Source: M2408 sp046303515 (GTDB lineage Bacteria > Bacteroidota > Bacteroidia > Flavobacteriales_D > Crocinitomicaceae). From it: 21,987 nt of DNA. Positions 15,816 through 21,987 of this stretch are shown here, in pieces. Made by a program: the position numbers and the translations under genes. Under the pieces are notes generated by a model. The model had not been told where the DNA came from. It ran no database searches and saw only the letters and a program-made list of their open reading frames with translations. Position 1 is the stretch's first letter, and each line of letters starts with the position of its first letter. The stretch covers positions 1 to 21,987 of the forward strand of contig JBKCGI010000119.1 in the NCBI GenBank assembly GCA_046303515.1. Direction: 5' to 3'.

Positions 15816-16216
15816 TTCACCTCTTCTAGCAATGGTTTCTTTATGGTATTTGCTGAAGAACTACTTGTATCCATAGAAACTTTACCGTTGTAAACAGCAC
15901 CGAATTCCATTTCAATTGTTTGAGTTTGAATGTCCCCGTTGATTTTTCCAGTAGATTTAATTTCTAATTTTTGCGTAAAAATATTTCCCTGAATTTGACC
16001 GAATACAACAGCTTCAGCCGCTTTTACGTGACCTAAAATTTTACCACTATCTCCTAATATAACACCTTGTTTGGCATCAACGTTTCCATTAACAGTTCCA
16101 TCAATTTTTATAGATGATTCAGTTTTAATGTTTCCGTCAATGTGGCAACCTTCACTTATTATTGTTGCGATGTGACTGTCCATTAAATCTTTTTGTTTTT
16201 TACCAAACATTGCCAT
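15812..16216 (-). CDS. Bactofilin family cytoskeletal protein
   Basis: 134 residues of the bactofilin type (formerly DUF583). The core of about 15-112 is a right-handed beta-helix with repeated Gly-containing turns: GNIKTESSIKIDGTVNGNVDA, GDSGKILGHVKAAE, GQIQGNIFTQKLE, GKINGDIQTQ. The flanking N-terminal part and the Ser-rich tail (MDTSSSSAN, 116-124) are typically disordered. Bactofilins self-assemble into filaments without nucleotide and often scaffold peptidoglycan enzymes at a curved or polar site. The start is the ATG at 16216 (MAMFGKKQ); a second ATG two codons later is also possible. It follows the M23 endopeptidase gene by 35 bases on the same strand, the partner gene found beside bactofilins in other bacteria. 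Confidence 0.93.
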   Translation of the reverse strand: MAMFGKKQKDLMDSHIATIISEGCHIDGNIKTESSIKIDGTVNGNVDAKQGVILGDSGKILGHVKAAEAVVFGQIQGNIFTQKLEIKSTGKINGDIQTQTIEMEFGAVYNGKVSMDTSSSSANTIKKPLLEEVN

Positions 16217-16251
16217 AGCTTTATATTTTTTATAAAATTAAGTTAATTCTT

Positions 16252-17091
16252 TTAAAGTTCCAAAAAATTCTCTGGATTTATTGGTTGACCTTTAAAACGC
16301 ACTTCGTAATGTAAATGTGGTCCTGTAGATCTTCCAGTGGAGCCAAGTTTACCGACTTCTTGCCCTGCAGAAATTTTTTGTCCATTCTTAACTGTAATTT
16401 TAGATAAATGTCCATACAGAGTCTCGTATCCATGCTCATGTTTTACACGAACACAATTTCCATATCCTTGAAACCAACCAGCTAAAATTACTGTTCCATT
16501 CGCTGTTGATTGAACATTGTCTCCTGTATCACCCTGAATATCAATCCCTGAATGAAATTCTGAACCTCTTCCACTAAATGGGTTATGTCGATATCCGTAT
16601 TTTGAATTTTTATGATTTGCATGCGGATAGCCAAGTGGCATGTACTTGATGTTTTTTATCAACTCATACAAAAACTTATTGTAATATCTGTAGGTATTAA
16701 TTGCGGCAATATTTCCTGTACCTATATTTCCACCCAAATTCAACTTTTGTTTAATTCCCCTTTTTTGTAGGTATTTTTTTAAATTAGTAAGTTTGGAATC
16801 TATGCGTTTGATATAAGCGTTGGCTACAACGGTGTCGGTCGCTAAGGGACCACCTACTTCAATTTTAAAACGTTCTAATTCTTTTTCTGCTAGAATGTTT
16901 TGTTTGTATTTGTTGATAAAAATGACAAGTGTGATGATAACTGAAATGAATAAGACACTTATACCAATGAGGTAATATTTTAATCTTTCAATATGTTTAG
17001 TAGGAACAGTATAACTTTTTGTATTTGGATTGTTTTTATTAACAATCATCAAAGTACTGTAAGCCTTTTTCTTTTTTTTAATTTTTGACAT
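16252..17091 (-). CDS. M23-family peptidoglycan endopeptidase, membrane-anchored
   Basis: 279 residues. A basic cytoplasmic N-terminus (residues 1-36) is followed by one transmembrane helix (about 37-60), a short coiled-coil-like stalk (about 65-115) and an M23 domain at the C-terminus (about 155-279). Zinc ligands are intact: His180 and Asp184 in HSGID, and His261 in HLHY, with catalytic His228 in YGHLS and His259. Family members cut the peptide cross-links of peptidoglycan, here in the periplasm, with a type II topology. The next gene downstream is bactofilin, 35 bases away. By analogy with bactofilin-M23 pairs in other bacteria, the filament may localise this enzyme to set cell shape. A promoter -7 element lies 66 bases before the start. 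Confidence 0.93.
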   Translation of the reverse strand: MSKIKKKKKAYSTLMIVNKNNPNTKSYTVPTKHIERLKYYLIGISVLFISVIITLVIFINKYKQNILAEKELERFKIEVGGPLATDTVVANAYIKRIDSKLTNLKKYLQKRGIKQKLNLGGNIGTGNIAAINTYRYYNKFLYELIKNIKYMPLGYPHANHKNSKYGYRHNPFSGRGSEFHSGIDIQGDTGDNVQSTANGTVILAGWFQGYGNCVRVKHEHGYETLYGHLSKITVKNGQKISAGQEVGKLGSTGRSTGPHLHYEVRFKGQPINPENFLEL

Positions 17092-17156
17092 AAATTCACC
17101 ACATTTTTGCTAATTCAAATTAGCTATTTCGTGAATTGTGTTCTGTTTCAGGAACC

Positions 17157-17164
17157 CAAAGATA
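17157..17164 (-). promoter_or_regulatory. Candidate promoter for the M23-bactofilin operon
   Basis: TATCTTTG on the minus strand matches TAnnTTTG. It lies 66 bases before the M23 start. The second recA terminator-like hairpin (17165-17197) abuts it, so the intergenic order is terminator, then promoter. No TTG at the -33 distance. Confidence 0.45.
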
Positions 17165-17197
17165 CAAAAAAAAAGCTAAAAAGTTCGTTTTCAGCTT
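17165..17197 (-). terminator. Second, weaker terminator-like hairpin between recA and the M23 gene
   Basis: On the minus strand AAGCT (17197-17193) pairs with AGCTT (17177-17173), with a mismatch and four more A-T pairs inside, around a 5-base loop, followed by a long T-tract (17172-17166). It stands upstream of the M23 promoter and could stop read-through from recA. Confidence 0.4.
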
Positions 17198-17250
17198 GGT
17201 TTATGGTTTTTTAACATTCAAGTACAGTGTTTACACTGACCAAAGAAAAG

Positions 17251-17290
17251 TAAAAAAACAGAGGTGCACTCGTTTGCATCACCTCTGTTT
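17251..17290 (-). terminator. Rho-independent terminator of recA
   Basis: On the minus strand AAACAGAGGTG (17290-17280) pairs perfectly with CACCTCTGTTT (17266-17256) around a 13-base loop, followed by a T-tract. It begins 13 bases after the recA stop. Confidence 0.85.
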
Positions 17291-17303
17291 AAACGATATG
17301 TAA

Positions 17304-18338
17304 TTAATCTTGTGCTACTAAAGTTTCAACAACAGGAGTACCAGCAAGGGCATCTTTAATCTTTTTTTCTAATTCATCCATTAATTCTGGATTGTCTCCA
17401 ATTAATGTTTTAACTGCATCACGACCTTGACCTAATTTCGTTTCTCCATAAGAAAACCATGAACCGCTTTTTTTGATAATATTCATTTCTACACCGATGT
17501 CGATAATTTCACCAACTTTAGAAATTCCTTCTCCATACATGATGTCAAATTCTGCTCTACGGAATGGTGGTGCAACTTTGTTTTTTACAACTTTAACTTT
17601 CACACGGTTACCCATAACTTCTTCACCATCCTTAATTTGAGCAGCTTTACGAATATCAATTCTAACCGAAGCGTAAAATTTCAAGGCGTTACCTCCTGTT
17701 GTTGTTTCAGGATTTCCGAACATCACTCCAATTTTATCTCGCAACTGGTTAATGAAAATACAACAACATTTTGCTTTGGAGATAGAACCTGTTAATTTAC
17801 GTAATGCCTTTGACATCAAACGAGCTTGTAGACCCATTTGAGAATCACCCATTTCACCTTCAATTTCTGCTTTAGGTGTTAAAGCTGCCACGGAATCAAT
17901 TACTAGCAAATCGACTGCTCCTGAACGAATTAAATTATCAGCAATTTCTAATGCTTGTTCTCCGTTATCTGGTTGTGAAATCAATAAATTCTCAATGTCA
18001 ACACCTAATTTCTGTGCGTAAAATTGGTCGAATGCATGTTCCGCATCTACAATTGCAGCGATACCACCTTGTTTTTGCACTTCTGCAATAGCATGAATTG
18101 CTAAAGTTGTTTTTCCTGAAGACTCTGGTCCGTAAATTTCAATTACTCTTCCTTTAGGATATCCTTGTACACCAAGTGCCATATCTAAAGTTAAAGATCC
18201 CGAAGGAATAACCTCAATTTCTTCAATAGGATTGTCTCCTAATTTCATTACGGTACCTTTACCGTAAGTTTTGTCCAATTTCTCCATTGTTAATTGGAGT
18301 GCTTTTAGCTTTTCTGTGTTTACTTCTTTAATTGCCAT
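17304..18338 (-). CDS. recA: Recombinase RecA
   Basis: 344 residues, full length. It forms ATP-dependent filaments on single-stranded DNA, drives strand exchange and, where present, SOS induction; it also acts with DprA in transformation, and dprA lies on the opposite strand nearby. The Walker A motif GPESSGKTT begins at residue 70. The IVDAEHAFD stretch, VIDSVAALTPKAEIEGEMGD and the L2-loop region ending in FGNPETTTGGNALKFYASVRIDIR follow in order. A short acidic-poor C-terminal tail (ALAGTPVVETLVAQD) ends the protein. The ATG at 18338 gives the standard N-terminal helix. Its promoter -7 is TACCTTTG at 18408-18415, giving a leader of about 65 bases. Two terminators follow. Confidence 0.98.
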   Translation of the reverse strand: MAIKEVNTEKLKALQLTMEKLDKTYGKGTVMKLGDNPIEEIEVIPSGSLTLDMALGVQGYPKGRVIEIYGPESSGKTTLAIHAIAEVQKQGGIAAIVDAEHAFDQFYAQKLGVDIENLLISQPDNGEQALEIADNLIRSGAVDLLVIDSVAALTPKAEIEGEMGDSQMGLQARLMSKALRKLTGSISKAKCCCIFINQLRDKIGVMFGNPETTTGGNALKFYASVRIDIRKAAQIKDGEEVMGNRVKVKVVKNKVAPPFRRAEFDIMYGEGISKVGEIIDIGVEMNIIKKSGSWFSYGETKLGQGRDAVKTLIGDNPELMDELEKKIKDALAGTPVVETLVAQD

Positions 18339-18407
18339 ATCGTTTTGTTTTTATTTGTAAAAAGTAGTTTTCAAGTTTTTAACTCTTCAACTACGTGTTT
18401 CTGTTTG

Positions 18408-18415
18408 CAAAGGTA
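18408..18415 (-). promoter_or_regulatory. Candidate recA promoter
   Basis: TACCTTTG on the minus strand matches TAnnTTTG, 69 bases before the recA ATG, and is preceded by TA to give TATACCTTTG, the same core as the bcp promoter at 18986. No TTG is present at the -33 distance; an inverted repeat (18427-18443) occupies that region. Confidence 0.5.
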
Positions 18416-18426
18416 TAGGTAGCAGA

Positions 18427-18443
18427 ACGTAATCTATTTACGT
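18427..18443. promoter_or_regulatory. Operator-like inverted repeat upstream of recA
   Basis: ACGTAA (18427-18432), 5 bases, TTACGT (18438-18443). It covers the -33 region of the recA promoter, where an SOS-type repressor or an activator could bind. I know of no LexA consensus for this organism to test it against; arms of 6 bp can be chance. Confidence 0.3.
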
Positions 18444-18480
18444 AGTGAAAATTTTTTTAATTTTTTTCTTAGTGGCATTT

Positions 18481-18948
18481 TTACAGTGAATCATAAATCG
18501 CCAAAATCTCTGCCACGTGATCTTTGGTTTTAGGTTTATCTATAATTCCAACTATTTTATTTTCTTCATTCATTAAAAATGTAGTTCGGTGAATTCCATC
18601 GTAAATTTTACCCATGAATTTTTTCTCCCCCCAAACACCATATAATTCTATTAGTTCTTTTTTTGTATCAGCTAGTAATGGAAATGGGAGTTGATGTTTT
18701 GCTATAAATCTTTGATGCATATTTTCGTTATCCATACTTACTCCTATGATAGCTATGTTTTGTTTTTGTAATAAAGTATAATTGTCCCGTATATTACATG
18801 CTTGATTAATACATCCCGGAGTTAAGTCTTTTGGATAAAAATATAATACCCATTTTTTACCTTTAAATTGTTCTGATGAAATGTTATTGCCATTTTCATC
18901 AATAGAACTAAATGTTGGAGCTTTATCGCCTATTTTTAAATGTTTCAT
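18481..18948 (-). CDS. bcp: Thioredoxin-dependent peroxiredoxin (Bcp/PrxQ type)
   Basis: 155 residues, standard for the Bcp/PrxQ group. It reduces H2O2 and organic hydroperoxides in the cytoplasm, using thioredoxin for recycling. The active-site stretch is YFYPKDLTPGCINQAC: the peroxidatic Cys46 lies in TPGC, and the resolving Cys51 is five residues later, the spacing of the atypical two-Cys Bcp type. The N-terminal GDKAPTFSSIDENG and the C-terminal FLMNEENKIVGI and KTKDHVAEIL segments also fit the family. It has a textbook promoter (18986-19015) and stands alone between recA and the divergent bat genes. Confidence 0.93.
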   Translation of the reverse strand: MKHLKIGDKAPTFSSIDENGNNISSEQFKGKKWVLYFYPKDLTPGCINQACNIRDNYTLLQKQNIAIIGVSMDNENMHQRFIAKHQLPFPLLADTKKELIELYGVWGEKKFMGKIYDGIHRTTFLMNEENKIVGIIDKPKTKDHVAEILAIYDSL

Positions 18949-18985
18949 GTTTATATTTTAATCTTTATTTTGCTTATATTTTAAT

Positions 18986-19015
18986 CAAAGGTATATTTTA
19001 TTTTTTATTCTGCAA
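18986..19015 (-). promoter_or_regulatory. Bacteroidota-type promoter of the peroxiredoxin gene
   Basis: On the minus strand TTG (19015-19013), 19 bases, TACCTTTG (18993-18986). This is the full TTG/TAnnTTTG promoter with ideal spacing and the best promoter in the window. It lies 38 bases before the ATG. Confidence 0.65.
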
Positions 19016-19119
19016 GTTTTTTCATCAAATTATTTTTAATTTTTTTGACTTTCCTGTTAAAAAAGCCTACAAAATCTAAGAATTAACAGTTTTTAACCAA
19101 TTTAAAATGGAAATAATTT

Positions 19120-19127
19120 TATTTTTG
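19120..19127 (+). promoter_or_regulatory. Candidate batC promoter directly before its ATG
   Basis: TATTTTTG matches TAnnTTTG. Its last base is 7 bases before the ATG at 19134, so a transcript starting here would be leaderless or nearly so. No TTG at the -33 distance. It also argues against the upstream start at 19107. Confidence 0.4.
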
Positions 19128-19133
19128 CCCTAT

Positions 19134-19835
19134 ATGAAAGTTGTGTTTTCGATATTTTGTCTTTTTTTATTTGCTTTTAATGTCCTTTCTCAAGATTGGA
19201 AGAAAGAATTAAATAGTGCTAGAAAACTCTATAAAGAGGGAAAATACCAAGAGGCAACAAAAAAGTATAAAGCTGCTCAAAAAGGCGCTCCCAAAGATAT
19301 CGATTTGTCAGATGAGGTTGCCCAATCCTCTTATAAAGCTGCTGAATTTGAAAAGGCAGAAAAAGTTTATAACACAAGTAGTTCTAAGAAAGGAAGTGCT
19401 AGTCAACAAGCCAAAACCTATCATAACATAGGAAATGCAAAAATGAAGCAAAAAAAATACCAAGAGGCAGTTGAGGCATACAAAGAATCTTTAAGAAAAA
19501 ACCCAAATGATAATGAAACGCGTTATAATTTGAGTGAGGCAATAAAGCAACAAAAGAAGCAAGAGCGACAACAAAACAAAAAAGACAACAAACAAAATCA
19601 ATCACAGCCTAAAAATCAAAACAAAGGTTCGACAAACTCTCCTTCCAAAAATGATCAAAATAAACAAGATAATTCTGACAAAAATGAAGCTCAAAACCAA
19701 TCTAAGTCTAAATTGTCTGATAAAAAGACTGAACGTATGTTAGATGATTTGCAAAAGAAAGAAATGGAAACAAAGAAAAAATTGGACGGAAATAAAGGTA
19801 AATCAGCAAAAAAATCAACAGGAAAAGATTGGTAA
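19134..19835 (+). CDS. batC: TPR protein BatC (aerotolerance-type operon)
   Basis: 233 residues from ATG 19134. The frame is open from an ATG at 19107, but the signal peptide MKVVFSIFCLFLFAFNVLSQ begins at 19134, and a -7 element lies between. Mature residues from about 21 to 135 contain TPR repeats (YKEGKYQEATKKYKAA, NIGNAKMKQKKYQEAVEAYKESLRKNP). Residues about 136-233 are a Lys/Gln/Asn/Ser-rich, likely disordered tail, ending GKDW. In Bacteroidota, Bat genes (BatA-BatE) form an operon; Bat proteins were named for aerotolerance in Bacteroides fragilis, and their mechanism is not established. Location is periplasmic or membrane-associated. The stop codon overlaps the batD ATG by one base. BatA and BatB, expected upstream, are absent: upstream is the divergent peroxiredoxin gene. 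Confidence 0.8.
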   Translation: MKVVFSIFCLFLFAFNVLSQDWKKELNSARKLYKEGKYQEATKKYKAAQKGAPKDIDLSDEVAQSSYKAAEFEKAEKVYNTSSSKKGSASQQAKTYHNIGNAKMKQKKYQEAVEAYKESLRKNPNDNETRYNLSEAIKQQKKQERQQNKKDNKQNQSQPKNQNKGSTNSPSKNDQNKQDNSDKNEAQNQSKSKLSDKKTERMLDDLQKKEMETKKKLDGNKGKSAKKSTGKDW

Positions 19836-21526
19836 TGAAAGGATTTTGTTTCATATTAACATCGTTAATTAGTTTATTTACCTGTGCTCAAAAGGCAGCT
19901 GTGAGTTTGAGCGCAGATGCAAAAAGTGCGCAAGCTGGTGATTTAATTACTTTTAGTGTAACGTCTAATGTGGAGGGAAATGTTGAAATAAAATTTCCGG
20001 CAGAATTTATTGCTGGATATGGAACCACCAATGGGATGAATCAGGTAATGGATTACAATACAGGAAAAGTTACAACGGTTTATTATTTTTCCCAAAATGG
20101 AGCTTTCAAAGAAGATGGAACGTATACGATTCAGGCCTTTGTAAAAAACAAAAAAACAGTTTATAAATCGAATAAAATTACGATAAAAATCGAAAAAGAA
20201 CAAGCTGGTAACAACGATGAAATAAGTAAAAAAGCGTTTAAACAGCCTGTTTTTGGAATCATTAAAAAATCTAAAAATCAAATATACGAAGGTGAATCTG
20301 TAGTCTTAGAATCAAAAGTGTATTCTCGCTTAAACATCAATATGCTTGAGTCTTATAATGGCTTCGAAGTTGAAAACGGTTCTGAAGCTATTGAACTAGA
20401 TAAATCTCAACGCTTACTTTTAAATAAAGAAAATTACAAAGGAAGTACCTTCTTAACTTTCACTTACGGGAAAACTTTGGTGTTTCCAAACGCAACTGGT
20501 AAAGTAAAAATCAAACCATTCGAAATGTCATTGCAATATGATGATGGAGGAATTTTTTCGGAAAGAATTGCGTTTACCTCAAGTGGTTCAATGATTGAGG
20601 TTTTACCCCTCCCAGGAAACGCACCTCACGATTTTATTGGAGCTGTTGGGAAATTTGATTTCGATTACAGTCTCGACAAGAAAAATATTAAACAAGGTGA
20701 TGTAGCTATTTTAACCTTAATCGTTAGCGGAGTTGGAAATTTACAAAATATCAATAAACCGAATTTAAATTTACCAAAAGGAGTTGTGATTTATGGTGAT
20801 CCTGATATTAAAGAAGATATTACATATGGATTGATGGGTGCTGAAGGAAAAGTAACCTATACATATCATTTGCAATTCAATTCAGCAGATTTAGAAGAAT
20901 TGCCTCCATTTTCTGTTTCGTATTTTGATCCTAATCAAAAGAAATATGTACAAATCAAAGGAACACAAATTGCCTTAAATATTTCAGAAAACCCTAATTT
21001 TCAAGCAAGTATCAACGATATTAAACCTTCAGAGGAAAAAGTTGTGGATGAAAATATTCCTGTAATTACAAGTTCTTCTGCTGATGAAAATGGGTTTTAT
21101 TCCTCTATGTGGTTTTGGCCAACAGTTTTAAGTCCACTATTTTTGGGATTTTTAGCAGGAATTTTTATCGTTAAGAAAAAAGAATCAAACAATACTGTAA
21201 ATGATAAGAAATCCATACAAAAAGGATATCAAAATTTATTGTCAAAAATTGATGCAATTCCATTAAACAATCAAACTTACCAAAGTTTAGAAACAGTATT
21301 AAAATCAATACCTGAGATTTATAAAACTAATTCAGAATGTGCCTTTACTAAAGCAGATTTGATAACGGTTTTAGCTGGAAAAGGAATTGATGAAAAACAC
21401 ATTGCAGCATTAAATAACATCCTGATTCGTTGCGAAGAAGCACGTTTTTCGTTTCAAGTAGATGAAAATCATATGAGAGACTTAATACAAGAAAGTAAAT
21501 CCTTAATTGCAGCAATAAATGGCTAA
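19835..21526 (+). CDS. batD: BatD family protein
   Basis: 563 residues from the ATG at 19835, whose A is the last base of the batC stop codon (TAATG). An upstream TTG at 19829 is less likely. The signal peptide is MKGFCFILTSLISLFTCAQ. The large periplasmic part (about 25-420) is beta-rich with Ig-like repeats, including SLSADAKSAQAGDLITF near the start and DYSLDKKNIKQGDVAILTL near 280-300, the same kind of strand pair repeated, as in BatD. One transmembrane helix lies at about 424-446 (FWPTVLSPLFLGFLAGIFIV), followed by a cytoplasmic domain of about 115 residues. BatD belongs to the aerotolerance (Bat) gene set; its role is unknown. It overlaps batE by 8 bases, so translation is coupled. Confidence 0.92.
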   Translation: MKGFCFILTSLISLFTCAQKAAVSLSADAKSAQAGDLITFSVTSNVEGNVEIKFPAEFIAGYGTTNGMNQVMDYNTGKVTTVYYFSQNGAFKEDGTYTIQAFVKNKKTVYKSNKITIKIEKEQAGNNDEISKKAFKQPVFGIIKKSKNQIYEGESVVLESKVYSRLNINMLESYNGFEVENGSEAIELDKSQRLLLNKENYKGSTFLTFTYGKTLVFPNATGKVKIKPFEMSLQYDDGGIFSERIAFTSSGSMIEVLPLPGNAPHDFIGAVGKFDFDYSLDKKNIKQGDVAILTLIVSGVGNLQNINKPNLNLPKGVVIYGDPDIKEDITYGLMGAEGKVTYTYHLQFNSADLEELPPFSVSYFDPNQKKYVQIKGTQIALNISENPNFQASINDIKPSEEKVVDENIPVITSSSADENGFYSSMWFWPTVLSPLFLGFLAGIFIVKKKESNNTVNDKKSIQKGYQNLLSKIDAIPLNNQTYQSLETVLKSIPEIYKTNSECAFTKADLITVLAGKGIDEKHIAALNNILIRCEEARFSFQVDENHMRDLIQESKSLIAAING

Positions 21527-21987
21527 ATTCAAAGGGATACTTGTTCTTTTTTGTGGCTTGATTTATTTTCAAACACAGGCAAATTCATTTGACGAGGCTT
21601 TAAAAGCTTACAAAGCTAAAAATTGGTCTGAGGCGCAAAATCTTTTTGAAAAACATATTTCCGAAAAACCTGCAGATGCAAATGCCTTTTATAACATTGG
21701 GGTTTGTTTGATGAAACAAGAAAAATTGGTTGATGCCATTTGGTATTTTGAAAAATGCTACAAACTCAACCCTGGACATCCAGAAGCTCAAATCCAGTTG
21801 AATTCCTGCTACAAGAAACTAAATTTTATCGATTCTTGGTCCGCTCCAATTGGCTTGATTCAAGCAAAAATGTACAAAATTCCCTTTTCATCATGGACCT
21901 TAATTTTAGTTATTTTTAGTTCTCTTTCTGGTGTTTTAATTTTTCTACTTGCAAGTAAAAAAGGAAATAGGAAAGTCATTTTTCCTT
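21519..21987 (+). CDS. batE: BatE family TPR protein, cut by the window edge
   Basis: The frame is open from ATG 21519 to the end of the window: 156 codons without a stop, the 3' end missing. It overlaps the end of batD by 8 bases. A signal peptide is visible (MAKFKGILVLFCGLIYFQTQA). TPR motifs follow (FDEALKAYKAKNWSEAQNLFEKHI near residues 24-47, NAFYNIGVCLMKQEKLVDAIWYFEKCY near 54-80, NPGHPEAQIQLNSCYKK near 82-98). A hydrophobic segment lies at about 124-148 (WTLILVIFSSLSGVLIFLLA), consistent with a membrane anchor before the SH3-like domain expected in full-length BatE. Position after batC and batD supports the identity. Confidence 0.85.
   Translation, partial: MAKFKGILVLFCGLIYFQTQANSFDEALKAYKAKNWSEAQNLFEKHISEKPADANAFYNIGVCLMKQEKLVDAIWYFEKCYKLNPGHPEAQIQLNSCYKKLNFIDSWSAPIGLIQAKMYKIPFSSWTLILVIFSSLSGVLIFLLASKKGNRKVIFP

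Noticed and set aside
19107..19133. Upstream ATG for batC giving nine extra residues
   Set aside because: It would place MEIILFLPY before a normal signal peptide, and the -7 element at 19120-19127 lies inside that extension.

Overview
The window looks like chromosomal core DNA of a low-GC Bacteroidota, most likely a flavobacterium-type organism (Flavobacteriales; a Crocinitomicaceae/Fluviicola-like member is possible but is inference). The signs are: several intergenic copies of the Bacteroidota promoter -7 element TAnnTTTG, an IPExxxVDY-family gene next to pyruvate kinase, surface proteins with T9SS-like C-terminal modules, BatC/BatD/BatE homologues, and AT-rich coding sequence throughout. 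No rRNA, tRNA, insertion sequence, phage gene or CRISPR array was seen, and no gene-free stretch exceeds 300 bases.

Region 1 (1-9400, all + strand) is envelope and secretion biology: an 857-aa secreted lamin-tail-domain protein; a lipoprotein fused to a Pmp3/YqaE membrane hairpin; a DUF2752 membrane protein; a small beta-barrel-like protein; a small zinc-ribbon protein; a 1340-aa exported protein with a C-terminal sorting-like module; and a second beta-barrel-like protein that is a paralogue of the first. A strong bidirectional terminator closes the block.

Region 2 (9415-13132, all - strand) holds the IPExxxVDY-pyk pair (overlapping by one base), an outer-membrane beta-barrel protein, and the kdsB-crcB pair. 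Region 3 (13209-15815, + strand) is dprA, a small secreted ORF of doubtful status, and rmuC: DNA uptake and DNA maintenance. Region 4 (15812-18948, - strand) holds bactofilin plus an M23 endopeptidase (a cell-shape pair), then recA, then a Bcp-type peroxiredoxin, each with its own recognisable signals. Region 5 (19134 to the end, + strand) is batC-batD-batE, the last cut by the window edge; batA and batB are not upstream.

Most of the window is recognisable housekeeping content. I do not see a clearly new defence or mobile system. The best second-look items are the lipoprotein-Pmp3 fusion, the paralogous barrel pair flanking a giant exported protein and a zinc-ribbon gene, the truncated layout of the bat locus, and inverted repeats sitting on promoters of IPExxxVDY-pyk, kdsB/dprA and recA. 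Three starts are best moved downstream of the longest open frame: IPExxxVDY to 11305, batC to 19134 and batD to 19835.
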